Assembly (NCBI GenBank): GCA_013043085.1
Contig: JABDOU010000409.1
Span: forward strand, 1 to 11,902
DNA length: 11,902 nt
Direction: 5' to 3'
Source: Acidimicrobiia bacterium
GTDB taxonomy: Bacteria; Actinomycetota; Acidimicrobiia; Spongiisociales; SHLN01
Position numbers and translations under genes: made by a program. Position 1 is the first letter of the stretch; every line of letters begins with the position of its first letter. Below, in pieces: positions 6,239 to 11,902 of this stretch. Below the pieces are notes generated by a model that saw nothing but the letters and a program-made list of their open reading frames with translations, was not told the DNA's origin and made no database searches.

Positions 6239-7258
6239 ATGCAGTTGATCAACGGAGTTTTTGAGGGCGGCGGCGTCAAAGGGATCGCCGCTGCCGGGGC
6301 GGCGGCTGCAGCGCTCGACGCGGGATACAGATTCAATACTCTCGCAGGCACATCGGCCGGGGCAATGGTTGCCGCCTTTGTTGCCGCCGGCTACGACTCA
6401 ACGGAATTGCGGCACGAGGTGACCACGGCCGATTGGCCTTCAATGATGGACCCGACCGTCGAGGCGTGGAAGCCGGTAGGTCAGCAGGCGGGACTGTTCA
6501 TGCATCACGGCTTGCACCACGGCGATGTTCTCCACGACATCGTTGATGCGCTGCTCAGACGCAAAGGCGTGAGAGTGTTCGGCGATCTCCCTGAGGGATA
6601 TCTCAAGATGGTCGCAACCGACATCACGCATGGGAGGGGTGTTTTGATGCCTGCGGGGCTGGCATATTACGGATACGATCCGGCCAGATTCCCGGTGGCA
6701 CTTGCCGTTCGGATTTCAGCGTCCGTGCCGTTCTTCTTCAAGCCCGTCACGCTTCAGCACCTCACCCGCAAGCAGGACGTTCTCTTTGCAGACGGCGCGC
6801 TCGCGTCTCGATTTCCGCTCGAGGTGGTCAAGTCCCAGCCAGAGATTCCGACAGTTGGCTTTCGATTTGTCGAAGGCCCCCACGAGCACAACGAGATTGT
6901 TGGACCTCTGTCGCTCGCAACGGCCGTCATCCAGGCCGGCATGTCGGCTCGCGAGACGCTCCCAAGACCTGTAGTGGCCTTCGACTACATCGTCGACGTC
7001 CCTGCCAATATCATCCCGCTCCAGTTCGACCTGACGCCCGATCAGGCAGCCGATCTATACGACAAGGGTTACAAGGCATCAGCGCGGTGGTTCGCCGAAA
7101 ACAACGTCCAGTCAAGGCCGCTCAACCGTCGGGCCACAGACCGGATAGCTGGCTCCGAAGGCCGGGTCGACGCTCTCATCGAGTCTCCGGCGCATGCCTC
7201 AGTGGATCGCTCGGGCGCCGAACAGCCTCGCAACCACGAGTCCGAATCCGATGAGTAG
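6239..7258 (+). CDS. Patatin-like phospholipase / lipid acyl hydrolase
   Basis: A 339-residue patatin-family hydrolase using a Ser-Asp dyad. Oxyanion-hole glycine loop EGGGVKG is at 9-15, nucleophile elbow GTSAG at 37-41 (Ser39), and catalytic Asp185 lies in ADGAL at 184-188. The catalytic domain ends near ~285; the rest, rich in Arg/Ser/Glu, looks disordered. No signal peptide or membrane helix, so probably a cytoplasmic or peripheral enzyme acting on phospholipid or neutral lipid acyl esters; substrate unknown. The ATG at 6239 starts the hydrophobic first strand directly. A TACCAT -10-like element at 6223-6228 lies 10 bases upstream, with no convincing -35 or Shine-Dalgarno. The tail overlaps the convergent small membrane-protein gene by 60 bp. 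Confidence 0.92.
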   Translation: MQLINGVFEGGGVKGIAAAGAAAAALDAGYRFNTLAGTSAGAMVAAFVAAGYDSTELRHEVTTADWPSMMDPTVEAWKPVGQQAGLFMHHGLHHGDVLHDIVDALLRRKGVRVFGDLPEGYLKMVATDITHGRGVLMPAGLAYYGYDPARFPVALAVRISASVPFFFKPVTLQHLTRKQDVLFADGALASRFPLEVVKSQPEIPTVGFRFVEGPHEHNEIVGPLSLATAVIQAGMSARETLPRPVVAFDYIVDVPANIIPLQFDLTPDQAADLYDKGYKASARWFAENNVQSRPLNRRATDRIAGSEGRVDALIESPAHASVDRSGAEQPRNHESESDE

Positions 7259-7378
7259 GAGCTTCATTTCCGGATGATTCCGAAATCGGTATCCCAGTCC
7301 GGCTATGAGCACGAGCGCAAGGATCGCCTGCACCAGTACACCGCCATCGGTACGTGGCAGGACAAGATCTCGCAACAC
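7199..7378 (-). CDS. Small two-helix membrane protein
   Basis: Predicted 59-residue protein of unknown function. After a short N-terminus (MLRDLVLPRTDGG) come a hydrophobic helix at ~14-30, a basic/polar turn (YRFRNHPEM, 30-38) and a second hydrophobic helix at ~39-53, ending in ARAIH. This hairpin architecture is more protein-like than a typical antisense shadow. The GTG at 7378 is preceded by GAGGG at 7384-7388 with 5-base spacing; another GTG two codons upstream (7384) overlaps that site. It overlaps the last 60 bp of the patatin gene tail on the opposite strand and is divergent from the LLM gene at 7405. It is a candidate, not a recognised family. Confidence 0.5.
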   Translation of the reverse strand: MLRDLVLPRTDGGVLVQAILALVLIAGLGYRFRNHPEMKLLLIGFGLVVARLFGARAIH

Positions 7379-7383
7379 TTCCA

Positions 7384-7388
7384 CCCTC
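7384..7388 (-). promoter_or_regulatory. Ribosome binding site for the small membrane protein
   Basis: GAGGG on the minus strand, 5 bases before GTG 7378. It is the main non-compositional evidence that the small gene is real, and it picks 7378 over the GTG at 7384. Confidence 0.45.
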
Positions 7389-7404
7389 GTACGCTAGAGC
7401 GCAG

Positions 7405-8529
7405 ATGACACGCATTGCCGTAGGAATGGCCGGGATCAGCAACCCGCCCTATCGGCGGGTCCGCCAAACGGTCACCTTCGCCCGCAGGGTGCTGAAACTC
7501 GATTCGATCTGGGCAGTCGATCACTTCCTCGGTTTCTTCCCAAAAGTGCTGTGGGACAAAGACTTCTCCTGGGCCGCCAATCCCGACGATTCACCCCATC
7601 ACTATTTTGACTATCAGGTCTTGCTGGGTGCTCTTGCGAAACCGGCCGGGAACATGCAGCTGGCAGTTGGAGTCACAGAACCGATTCGCCGCCATCCGGT
7701 ATTGATCGCGCAAGCATTCATGACGCTATCGCACATGACGGCGAAACCGCCCATTCTCGGTATCGGTGCCGGTGAACGAGAGAACACCGAGCCATACGGT
7801 TTGGATTTCTCTAGGCCGGTCGCATTGCTGGAGGAGGCACTGCAGATCATCCGGCAGTGTTTCGATAGCTACGGACCTTTCGACTTTTCGGGCACGCATT
7901 TCAATCTCGATCGTGCCGTCCTCGACCTGCGTCCTGCTCCCGGAAAGCGTCCGGAGATTTGGATCGCGGCCCACGGGCCACGCATGTTGCGGCTGACAGG
8001 CGAGTATGGCGATGGCTGGTATCCAGTCTTTCCGTATACGCCTGAGCAGTACGAATCAGCTCTCATCGCCATTGGCGAAGCCGCGGAGAGGGTCGGACGT
8101 GACCTTGCCGGGTTCACGCCAGGTGCGCTCGTGTTGGCGGTAGTAGGGCGCACCAGGGCTGCCGCTCGAAAGTTGCTGGATCACAAGTCGATCCGTTTTA
8201 CGGCGCTTCTCGCGAGCGACGACGTGTGGCAGAGGGCGGGCCAAACCCATCCGCTTGGCGAAGGATTCCGCGGGATGATTGATTTCGTGCCCCAGGATTA
8301 TGAGAAAGCCGAGCTCGAACATGCCATCGAACAGGTGCCGATCGATCTCCTGGCCGATACCGTGACGTGGGGAACCGTCGACGACGTCGAGCGTTCTATC
8401 CGGGATCTAGGCGACGCCGGGCTGCGCCATGTAGTGATCTCGCCCGGCGGAGCCCTGGTATCACGACGGGATGCGCTATTCAACCTGCGAGCCATAGGTA
8501 CGCTCGTGAGACGGCTCCATGCAGGCTGA
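7405..8529 (+). CDS. LLM-class oxidoreductase, phthiodiolone-ketoreductase-like
   Basis: A 374-residue luciferase-like TIM-barrel protein that probably uses F420. Motifs strongly recall the mycobacterial phthiodiolone/phenolphthiodiolone dimycocerosate ketoreductase: AVDHFLG at 38-44, AVGVTEPIRRHP at 87-98, ILGIGAGERENTEPYG at 117-132, EEALQIIR at 143-150 and PEIWIAAHGPRMLR at 183-196 (from memory of that family). The native substrate is probably a different carbonyl or lipid-like compound. The ATG at 7405 is preferred because earlier in-frame codons (from 7354) give non-homologous sequence that overlaps the divergent small gene; the Shine-Dalgarno is poor. It belongs to a different subfamily from the LLM gene at 3652-4638. 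No terminator is evident after it. Confidence 0.87.
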   Translation: MTRIAVGMAGISNPPYRRVRQTVTFARRVLKLDSIWAVDHFLGFFPKVLWDKDFSWAANPDDSPHHYFDYQVLLGALAKPAGNMQLAVGVTEPIRRHPVLIAQAFMTLSHMTAKPPILGIGAGERENTEPYGLDFSRPVALLEEALQIIRQCFDSYGPFDFSGTHFNLDRAVLDLRPAPGKRPEIWIAAHGPRMLRLTGEYGDGWYPVFPYTPEQYESALIAIGEAAERVGRDLAGFTPGALVLAVVGRTRAAARKLLDHKSIRFTALLASDDVWQRAGQTHPLGEGFRGMIDFVPQDYEKAELEHAIEQVPIDLLADTVTWGTVDDVERSIRDLGDAGLRHVVISPGGALVSRRDALFNLRAIGTLVRRLHAG

Positions 8530-8630
8530 AGGCTCTCAGTCCGGCGAGTAGACCCGAACTTCGAGAACAGTCGGACGAACACAACCGAACCGTGCGACGA
8601 TATCCATGATGGCCCGACGAGCGAGCGCGT
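8530..8630. other. Intergenic gap between LLM gene and rnpB 3' end
   Basis: About 100 bases between the convergent LLM stop and the RNase P RNA 3' end. I see no strong hairpin with a T-run on either strand, so the terminators for both transcripts are not evident by eye. Confidence 0.4.
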
Positions 8631-9010
8631 AGTTCACCTGTAAGCCGGATTCTGTCGAGAGCGACCATCTATCTGGGACTGGCGTTGCCGCCTGCCTCAT
8701 GCGATCTACCTGGAACGTAGCGGACGGGTCATCCTGTTCCTGCTTGATCTTGCTCCGGGTGGGGTTTGCCTAGCTGCGGCAGTCACCTGCAGCACTGGTG
8801 GTCTCTTACACCACCGTTTCACCCTTACCTGTTCCGGCGGTTTCCCGCACGGCCATCGGCGGTGTGCTTTCTGTGGCACTATCCGTCAGGTCACCCTGCC
8901 TGGACGTTATCCAGCACCCTGCCCTTTGGAGTCCGGACTTTCCTCAGCGCTCCTCGAGACGTCGGTCTTTCGATCTCGGTCACAGAGTTGCTGCGGTCGC
9001 CCGGTGAACT
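8631..9010 (-). ncRNA. rnpB: RNase P RNA (bacterial class A)
   Basis: Catalytic RNA of RNase P, which matures tRNA 5' ends. Reading the minus strand: helix P1 is AGTTCACC at the 5' end (9010-9003) pairing perfectly with GGTGAACT at the 3' end (8638-8631). The conserved GAGGAAAGTCCGG follows, then CCACAGAAA, then GGTAAGGGTGAAACGGTGG with GTAAGAGACCACC, and near the 3' end AGATAGATGGTCG and ACAGAATCCGGCTTA. These are the universal core elements of class A RNase P RNA in their usual order. The length, about 380 nt, is normal. Exact ends may extend a few bases past the P1 helix. Several spurious ORFs cross this region. Confidence 0.97.
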
Positions 9011-9020
9011 ACGCAGCCCA

Positions 9021-9051
9021 AGTGTATCGGCTATCGACCTTTCGTCAGCAA
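9021..9051 (-). promoter_or_regulatory. rnpB: Predicted rnpB promoter
   Basis: Minus strand -10 TACACT (9026-9021), 10 bases before the first P1 base, with a possible -35 TTGCTG (9051-9046) at a 19-bp spacing, slightly long. The -35 and spacer lie inside the last codons and stop of the upstream membrane-protein gene. Confidence 0.45.
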
Positions 9052-9396
9052 ACCGCCTGCGTATCCGAAGCCCAGAGCGAGAATCGCTCCGCCAAACACA
9101 TTCAGCAGCGGGACGGACAGTTGCGCAATCGAACTGAGAAGCACCGGCACGGCAAGCGTGCCGAGTCCGGCAACCGCGCCATTGAACCCATGAGAGCTGA
9201 TCGAAAACCGGCCTGCGATATAGCCCGCCAGCATTTGCATGGAGAAGAACAGGAACAAGAGGGCGACTTCGGCTCCGCGGCTTCCGGCCAGAGGCGTGAA
9301 GTTGATTCCAATCCCGAGCAAGGATCCTGTGCCGATTGCGATAGCAATGCCGATGGCAACCGCGCCCCACGAAACCTCGACGGACCTGCCTTTCAC
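9031..9396 (-). CDS. Small four-helix membrane protein
   Basis: Predicted 121-residue hydrophobic protein of unknown function. Helices lie at ~9-27 (WGAVAIGIAIAIG...), ~40-60 (AEVALLFLFFSMQMLAGYIAG), ~71-90 (GAVAGLGTLAVPVLLSSIA) and ~95-115 (PLLNVFGGAILALGFGYAGG). Size and helix layout are like small conserved membrane proteins of the TIGR04086 type, a weak resemblance only. The start is uncertain. GTG 9396 puts the first helix near the N-terminus, but its GAAGGG is directly adjacent, too close for a normal Shine-Dalgarno. GTG 9429 and TTG 9474 would add 11 or 26 residues of non-hydrophobic sequence. It may be co-transcribed with the cyclotransferase-like gene upstream, and rnpB is initiated from its 3' end. 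Confidence 0.72.
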   Translation of the reverse strand: MKGRSVEVSWGAVAIGIAIAIGTGSLLGIGINFTPLAGSRGAEVALLFLFFSMQMLAGYIAGRFSISSHGFNGAVAGLGTLAVPVLLSSIAQLSVPLLNVFGGAILALGFGYAGGLLTKGR

Positions 9397-9513
9397 CCCT
9401 TCAACCCGCGAACGATCGACGGCGAACACAGGATTGGCGCCCCAAAAGGCGAGGTGAGGTCGGGGCGGCGACAAGCCAGGATTCGCGACGCTACGAACGC
9501 CGAAAACACGGAC

Positions 9514-9951
9514 TCAGACTACGTACTCTTCGAGTCCTGCTATCCAGCCAGCCGGCAACGACCAGTGGCGGCCGCCTTTGACGACGACCGACATGTACTG
9601 CGATGACGGCTTGTACTTCTTGTTGCCATTCGGCTCGAAGGCGTGCGTAACCACGTCGTGACGTTTCCCGGCCCGATCCATGGCCGAGCGCTTTACCCGA
9701 ACCCGGCCTTCGGCGGCTTCGACTTCATCGAGCGCCTTGAGTTCTTTGGTCGGAACATCGAATATGGCACCCCAGACCGTGTTGCCGGATTCCGGCAAGA
9801 CCGAGGGCAACCCGCCCTTCCACTGGCCATCCTTGACCGGAAATATCAGCTTGGTTTCGGGCAGGTGCGCCACGAACTCGAAGCTGGCATTCGGTGCCGC
9901 CTTTTCCATATGCCGGGGATCGATCAATGTTGTGTAAGCAAAATACAGCAC
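9514..9951 (-). CDS. Gamma-glutamylcyclotransferase-like (AIG2/GGCT fold) protein
   Basis: A 145-residue protein with the cyclotransferase fold pattern: MLYFAYTTLIDP at 1-12 in place of the usual YFAYGSN, VWGAIFDVP at 59-67, and LDEVEAAEG at 74-82, where E78 matches the general acid/base glutamate (E98 of human GGCT, from memory). Canonical members form 5-oxoproline from gamma-glutamyl peptides. Here the YGS loop reads Y6-T7-T8, so the chemistry is uncertain. GTG 9951 is chosen because an AGG eight bases upstream can serve as Shine-Dalgarno and it matches the family's first residue. GTG 9957 or 9999 are alternatives. Basic residues gather in the C-terminal half (KKYKPSSQYM, 111-120). Confidence 0.82.
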   Translation of the reverse strand: MLYFAYTTLIDPRHMEKAAPNASFEFVAHLPETKLIFPVKDGQWKGGLPSVLPESGNTVWGAIFDVPTKELKALDEVEAAEGRVRVKRSAMDRAGKRHDVVTHAFEPNGNKKYKPSSQYMSVVVKGGRHWSLPAGWIAGLEEYVV

Positions 9952-10099
9952 GTGCACTACCTGTTGATATCTGACTTCGTTGCTAGAGGTGAAGACCACA
10001 GCAGTTGTAACACAGGCGATTGTAGTCTCGATTTCGCGCTAGGCCGAAGGCGATATTTGGGCGCGGCCATGACGGTCAGCTTCAGGCAGCACCGTTCTC

Positions 10100-10122
10100 G
10101 TGACACAGTTCGAACTCGTCAC
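10100..10122. promoter_or_regulatory. Dyad-symmetric candidate operator upstream of the DUF3179 gene
   Basis: A perfect 10-bp palindrome AGTTCGAACT (10107-10116) is flanked by inverted GTGAC (10100-10104) and GTCAC (10118-10122), with 2- and 1-base spacers. It lies 50 bp before the ATG at 10173, in the 173-200-bp divergent gap between the cyclotransferase-like and DUF3179 genes. This shape suggests a dimeric repressor site; no regulator is identified. Confidence 0.35.
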
Positions 10123-10172
10123 AAGGGTGCGGAGCACGGAACAAACCTCGACGGGATCTCGTTACTACCCCT

Positions 10173-11465
10173 ATGAACTCCATCGGTCGGCGCATGCTTC
10201 TCGTGCTCGGGGCAACAGTCATCCTTGCTGCGTGTGGCGGCGTCGGTGTCGTGGACGAGCCGACAGTCGGCAGCAGTGAAGAAACCGTCGAAGATGGTCA
10301 GATGGGCGAGCCCGTCGAGCCGGATGCTGGTGATGGGCCCAGCGGTGTGAACCAATTGGACGATCTTGATCCCGAGGTTGATCCCGGAGCGGCGACCGAC
10401 GAGGTCCTACGGGTGGATGTGCCGTCCGCACTGAGCGATCGGCGTTCCGACGCCTTTCCCGATCCGTTGATCGATCCCGCCGAGATTCTCAGTGGCGGCC
10501 CGCCGCCCGACGGTATTCCGCCTGTAGATGAGCCGATGTTCGTGGACATCGCTACCGCAGATGCATATCTCACAGACCGGGAACCCGTCGTCGAACTGGA
10601 GATAAACGGCGACGCGAGGGCCTATCCCGTTCAAATCCTGATGTGGCACGAAATCGTCAACGATGTCGTTGGGGACGAACCTGTGGCCGTCACGTACTGT
10701 CCTTTGTGCAATTCCGCGGTGAGCTTCAAGCGAACCGTGCAGGGTCGGCTCAATAGCTTTGGGACATCTGGCTCGCTCTACAACTCGGCTCTCGTGATGT
10801 ATGACAGGGCTTCCGAGAGTCTCTGGACACATTTCGACGGCAAGGCAGTCGTTGGCTACCTGACCGGAGAGGAGCTCGAGCTCATCGCTTCATCTCTTGT
10901 GTCCTGGGCCGAATTCAAAGAAGCTCATCCAGAGGGACAGGTGCTCGACCGCGAACGCACCGGGCATCGGCGGAACTATGGCACCAATCCCTACCGTGGA
11001 TATGACGATCCTGATTCGAGTACGTATTTTCCGGTGTCTGGTGACGAACGAGCACGGGCCAAGCAACGAGTCGTTGGCGTAACTGTCGATGAAACCAGCA
11101 AAGCCTGGTCGCTCGATATCGTCGGTGGTTCGGAGCCGGCCGTGACCGCAGACTCGGTGGGTGATACCGACATCGTCATTTTCTTCAATCCGGGCCAGGC
11201 GTCTGGCGTCGATACCGGTGCCATAGGCGAGGGAAGAGACGTAGGAACAGTCAAGGTCTTCTTGCCGGTGTTGGGGGATAGGGAGCTCACGTTCGAGGCG
11301 TCTGCCGAAGGTTTCCGCGATGCTGAAACCGGCTCGACCTGGAGCATCTTCGGTGAAGCCATCGAAGGCGAGCTCGTCGGATCCGAACTCGATGAAGTGC
11401 CGCACCTCGACACGTTTTGGTTTGCCTGGTCCAGCTATCGTCCCGGCTCGGAGGCGGTGCTGTAG
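10173..11465 (+). CDS. DUF3179 domain lipoprotein
   Basis: A 430-residue secreted lipoprotein. Signal peptide at 1-20 with lipobox LAAC (Cys21), an acidic low-complexity linker to ~115, then the DUF3179 domain. The domain hallmarks are INGDARAYPVQILMWHEIVND at ~144-164 (given here as positions with H159, E160), VAVTYCPLCNSAV at 171-183 with C176-x2-C179, TSGSLYNSALVMYDR at 198-212 and ESLWTHFDG at 215-223. A conserved GTNPYRGYDD follows at ~270-279. The biochemical function of DUF3179 is not established; the invariant CxxC and His suggest metal binding or thiol chemistry on the cell surface (inference). The ATG at 10173 has a TACTAC -10-like element at 10163-10168, only 4 bases upstream, suggesting a nearly leaderless mRNA. 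It converges on the WhiB gene. Confidence 0.93.
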   Translation: MNSIGRRMLLVLGATVILAACGGVGVVDEPTVGSSEETVEDGQMGEPVEPDAGDGPSGVNQLDDLDPEVDPGAATDEVLRVDVPSALSDRRSDAFPDPLIDPAEILSGGPPPDGIPPVDEPMFVDIATADAYLTDREPVVELEINGDARAYPVQILMWHEIVNDVVGDEPVAVTYCPLCNSAVSFKRTVQGRLNSFGTSGSLYNSALVMYDRASESLWTHFDGKAVVGYLTGEELELIASSLVSWAEFKEAHPEGQVLDRERTGHRRNYGTNPYRGYDDPDSSTYFPVSGDERARAKQRVVGVTVDETSKAWSLDIVGGSEPAVTADSVGDTDIVIFFNPGQASGVDTGAIGEGRDVGTVKVFLPVLGDRELTFEASAEGFRDAETGSTWSIFGEAIEGELVGSELDEVPHLDTFWFAWSSYRPGSEAVL

Positions 11466-11535
11466 CGCGGCCGCCTCGAAGTGCGCGACCGAATCGTTTC
11501 GACTCAGATCCAGCTGCGAAGAAGTCAGTCCGAGA

Positions 11536-11549
11536 GGTGTCAGGACACC
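11536..11549. repeat. Short hairpin between convergent DUF3179 and WhiB genes
   Basis: GGTGTC and GACACC (6-bp perfect arms, 2-base loop) in the 108-bp gap between the two stop codons. No T-run follows on either strand, so it is at most a weak bidirectional terminator or an mRNA end stabiliser. Confidence 0.25.
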
Positions 11550-11573
11550 GGTGAGCGAAGACCCCGCTGGCAA

Positions 11574-11816
11574 TCAGGCGCTGCGGCGAATGATCCGCCT
11601 GCGTTGACGTTCGCTGGTGGCGCCCCAGATTCCGAAGCGCTCTTTGGTCTCGATCGCCCAATTGAGGCAATCATCGCGCACAACGCAACGGTTACAGATC
11701 TTTATGGCGGCCTGAGGGTCGTCATCGGGTCCAGGAAAGAACACAGACGTATCCTCGCCTATGCAGTTGGCCTTGACGGTCCAGGCGCCTTCGTCTCTTA
11801 ACAGCGGATCGGCCAT
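11574..11816 (-). CDS. WhiB-family iron-sulfur transcriptional regulator
   Basis: An 80-residue Wbl protein, a family confined to Actinobacteria and their phages. The four cluster-binding cysteines are C18, C41, C44 and C50 (C-x22-C-x2-C-x5-C). A turn GIWGAT at 62-67 follows, in place of the usual GVWGG, then a basic tail ERQRRRIIRRSA (69-80) for DNA contact. Members bind a [4Fe-4S] cluster and typically partner with the primary sigma factor. The ATG at 11816 has an AAGGA Shine-Dalgarno 4 bases upstream. The first ~15 residues are short, as in WhiB1/WhiB2-type members; which paralogue this is cannot be told by eye. A 14-bp palindrome lies ~35-48 bp upstream. Confidence 0.95.
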   Translation of the reverse strand: MADPLLRDEGAWTVKANCIGEDTSVFFPGPDDDPQAAIKICNRCVVRDDCLNWAIETKERFGIWGATSERQRRRIIRRSA

Positions 11817-11850
11817 AGATTCCTTACTCCGTTCATCCTGACTACACGTA

Positions 11851-11864
11851 TCGGCGATCGCCGA
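11851..11864. promoter_or_regulatory. Perfect 14-bp palindrome upstream of whiB-like gene
   Basis: TCGGCGATCGCCGA equals its own reverse complement. It lies 34 bp upstream of the WhiB ATG and 29 bp before a possible divergent start at 11894, a natural place for an operator shared by both genes. It could also be a chance GC-rich palindrome. Confidence 0.35.
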
Positions 11865-11879
11865 AATTCCCTTAGCACC

Positions 11880-11902
11880 TACACTCGCCCACCATGTCTG
11901 CT
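11880..11902 (+). promoter_or_regulatory. Possible -10 and start of a divergent gene at the window edge
   Basis: TACACT (11880-11885), the same hexamer as at rnpB, lies 8 bases before an ATG at 11894 (codons ATG TCT GCT, then the window ends). The spacing fits a leaderless start. Only three codons are visible, so the gene cannot be identified. Confidence 0.3.

Noticed and set aside
8790..8830. Short inverted and direct repeats (CACTGGTGG / CCACCG) suggestive of a repeat array
   Set aside because: They are helix strands of the RNase P RNA, not CRISPR or a mobile-element end.
8766..9137. Open frames across 8766-9137 on the plus strand
   Set aside because: They lie over the RNase P RNA, whose conserved core elements explain the sequence; the translations are low-quality Ser/Arg/Pro sequence.
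9643..10176. 177-codon plus-strand frame
   Set aside because: Antisense to the cyclotransferase-like gene; no recognisable motif.
10890..11573. 227-codon minus-strand frame
   Set aside because: Antisense to the DUF3179 gene with no domain signature.

Overview
The window reads as chromosomal DNA from an actinobacterium, most likely an uncultured Acidimicrobiia-type lineage. The evidence is a WhiB-family iron-sulfur regulator, two different F420-type luciferase-like oxidoreductases, a tandem NIF3 / zinc-ribbon (DUF164) pair, frequent GTG/TTG starts, and several start codons that sit only 7-8 bases after a TAnnnT-like -10 element with no Shine-Dalgarno (leaderless pattern). GC is moderately high (about 58-60% by eye). 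The lineage call is inference. Coding density is very high. No insertion sequences, CRISPR arrays, tRNA genes, phage genes or restriction/defence genes were seen.

Layout, left to right. (1) 72-2137, plus strand: a tightly packed run of NIF3-like metal protein, coiled-coil/zinc-ribbon protein and a YdjM-type membrane metal-dependent hydrolase. (2) 2051-2805, minus strand: two half-size TSUP (TauE/SafE) transporter subunits in tandem with an ATGA overlap. The second runs 87 bp into the tail of the convergent hydrolase gene. (3) 2850-3683, plus: a predicted secreted lipoprotein of unknown function, divergent from the TSUP pair. (4) 3652-6103, minus: an apparent operon of a membrane-anchored TlpA-like thioredoxin, a CcdA-type electron-transfer membrane protein and an FGD-like F420 oxidoreductase. 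The joints are TAA directly followed by ATG, then a 7-nt gap. (5) 6239-7258, plus: a patatin-like lipid hydrolase; 7199-7378, minus: a 59-residue two-helix membrane protein; 7405-8529, plus: a second LLM oxidoreductase resembling phthiodiolone ketoreductase. (6) 8631-9010, minus: RNase P RNA (class A), whose promoter lies at the very end of an upstream small membrane-protein gene. That gene follows a gamma-glutamylcyclotransferase-like gene. (7) 10173-11465, plus: a DUF3179 lipoprotein. (8) 11574-11816, minus: WhiB-like regulator, with a perfect 14-bp palindrome between it and a possible divergent gene that starts at the right edge.

How it fits together: most of the window is housekeeping or lineage-conserved material. 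The most coherent functional theme is extracytoplasmic thiol-disulfide chemistry, with TlpA + CcdA in one operon and a separate CxxC-bearing DUF3179 lipoprotein, beside F420-dependent redox enzymes. No clear novel multi-gene defence or biosynthetic system was found. The features most worth a second look are the split TSUP transporter, the altered metal or active-site residues in several enzymes, the structured tlpA leader and the palindromic regulatory sites.
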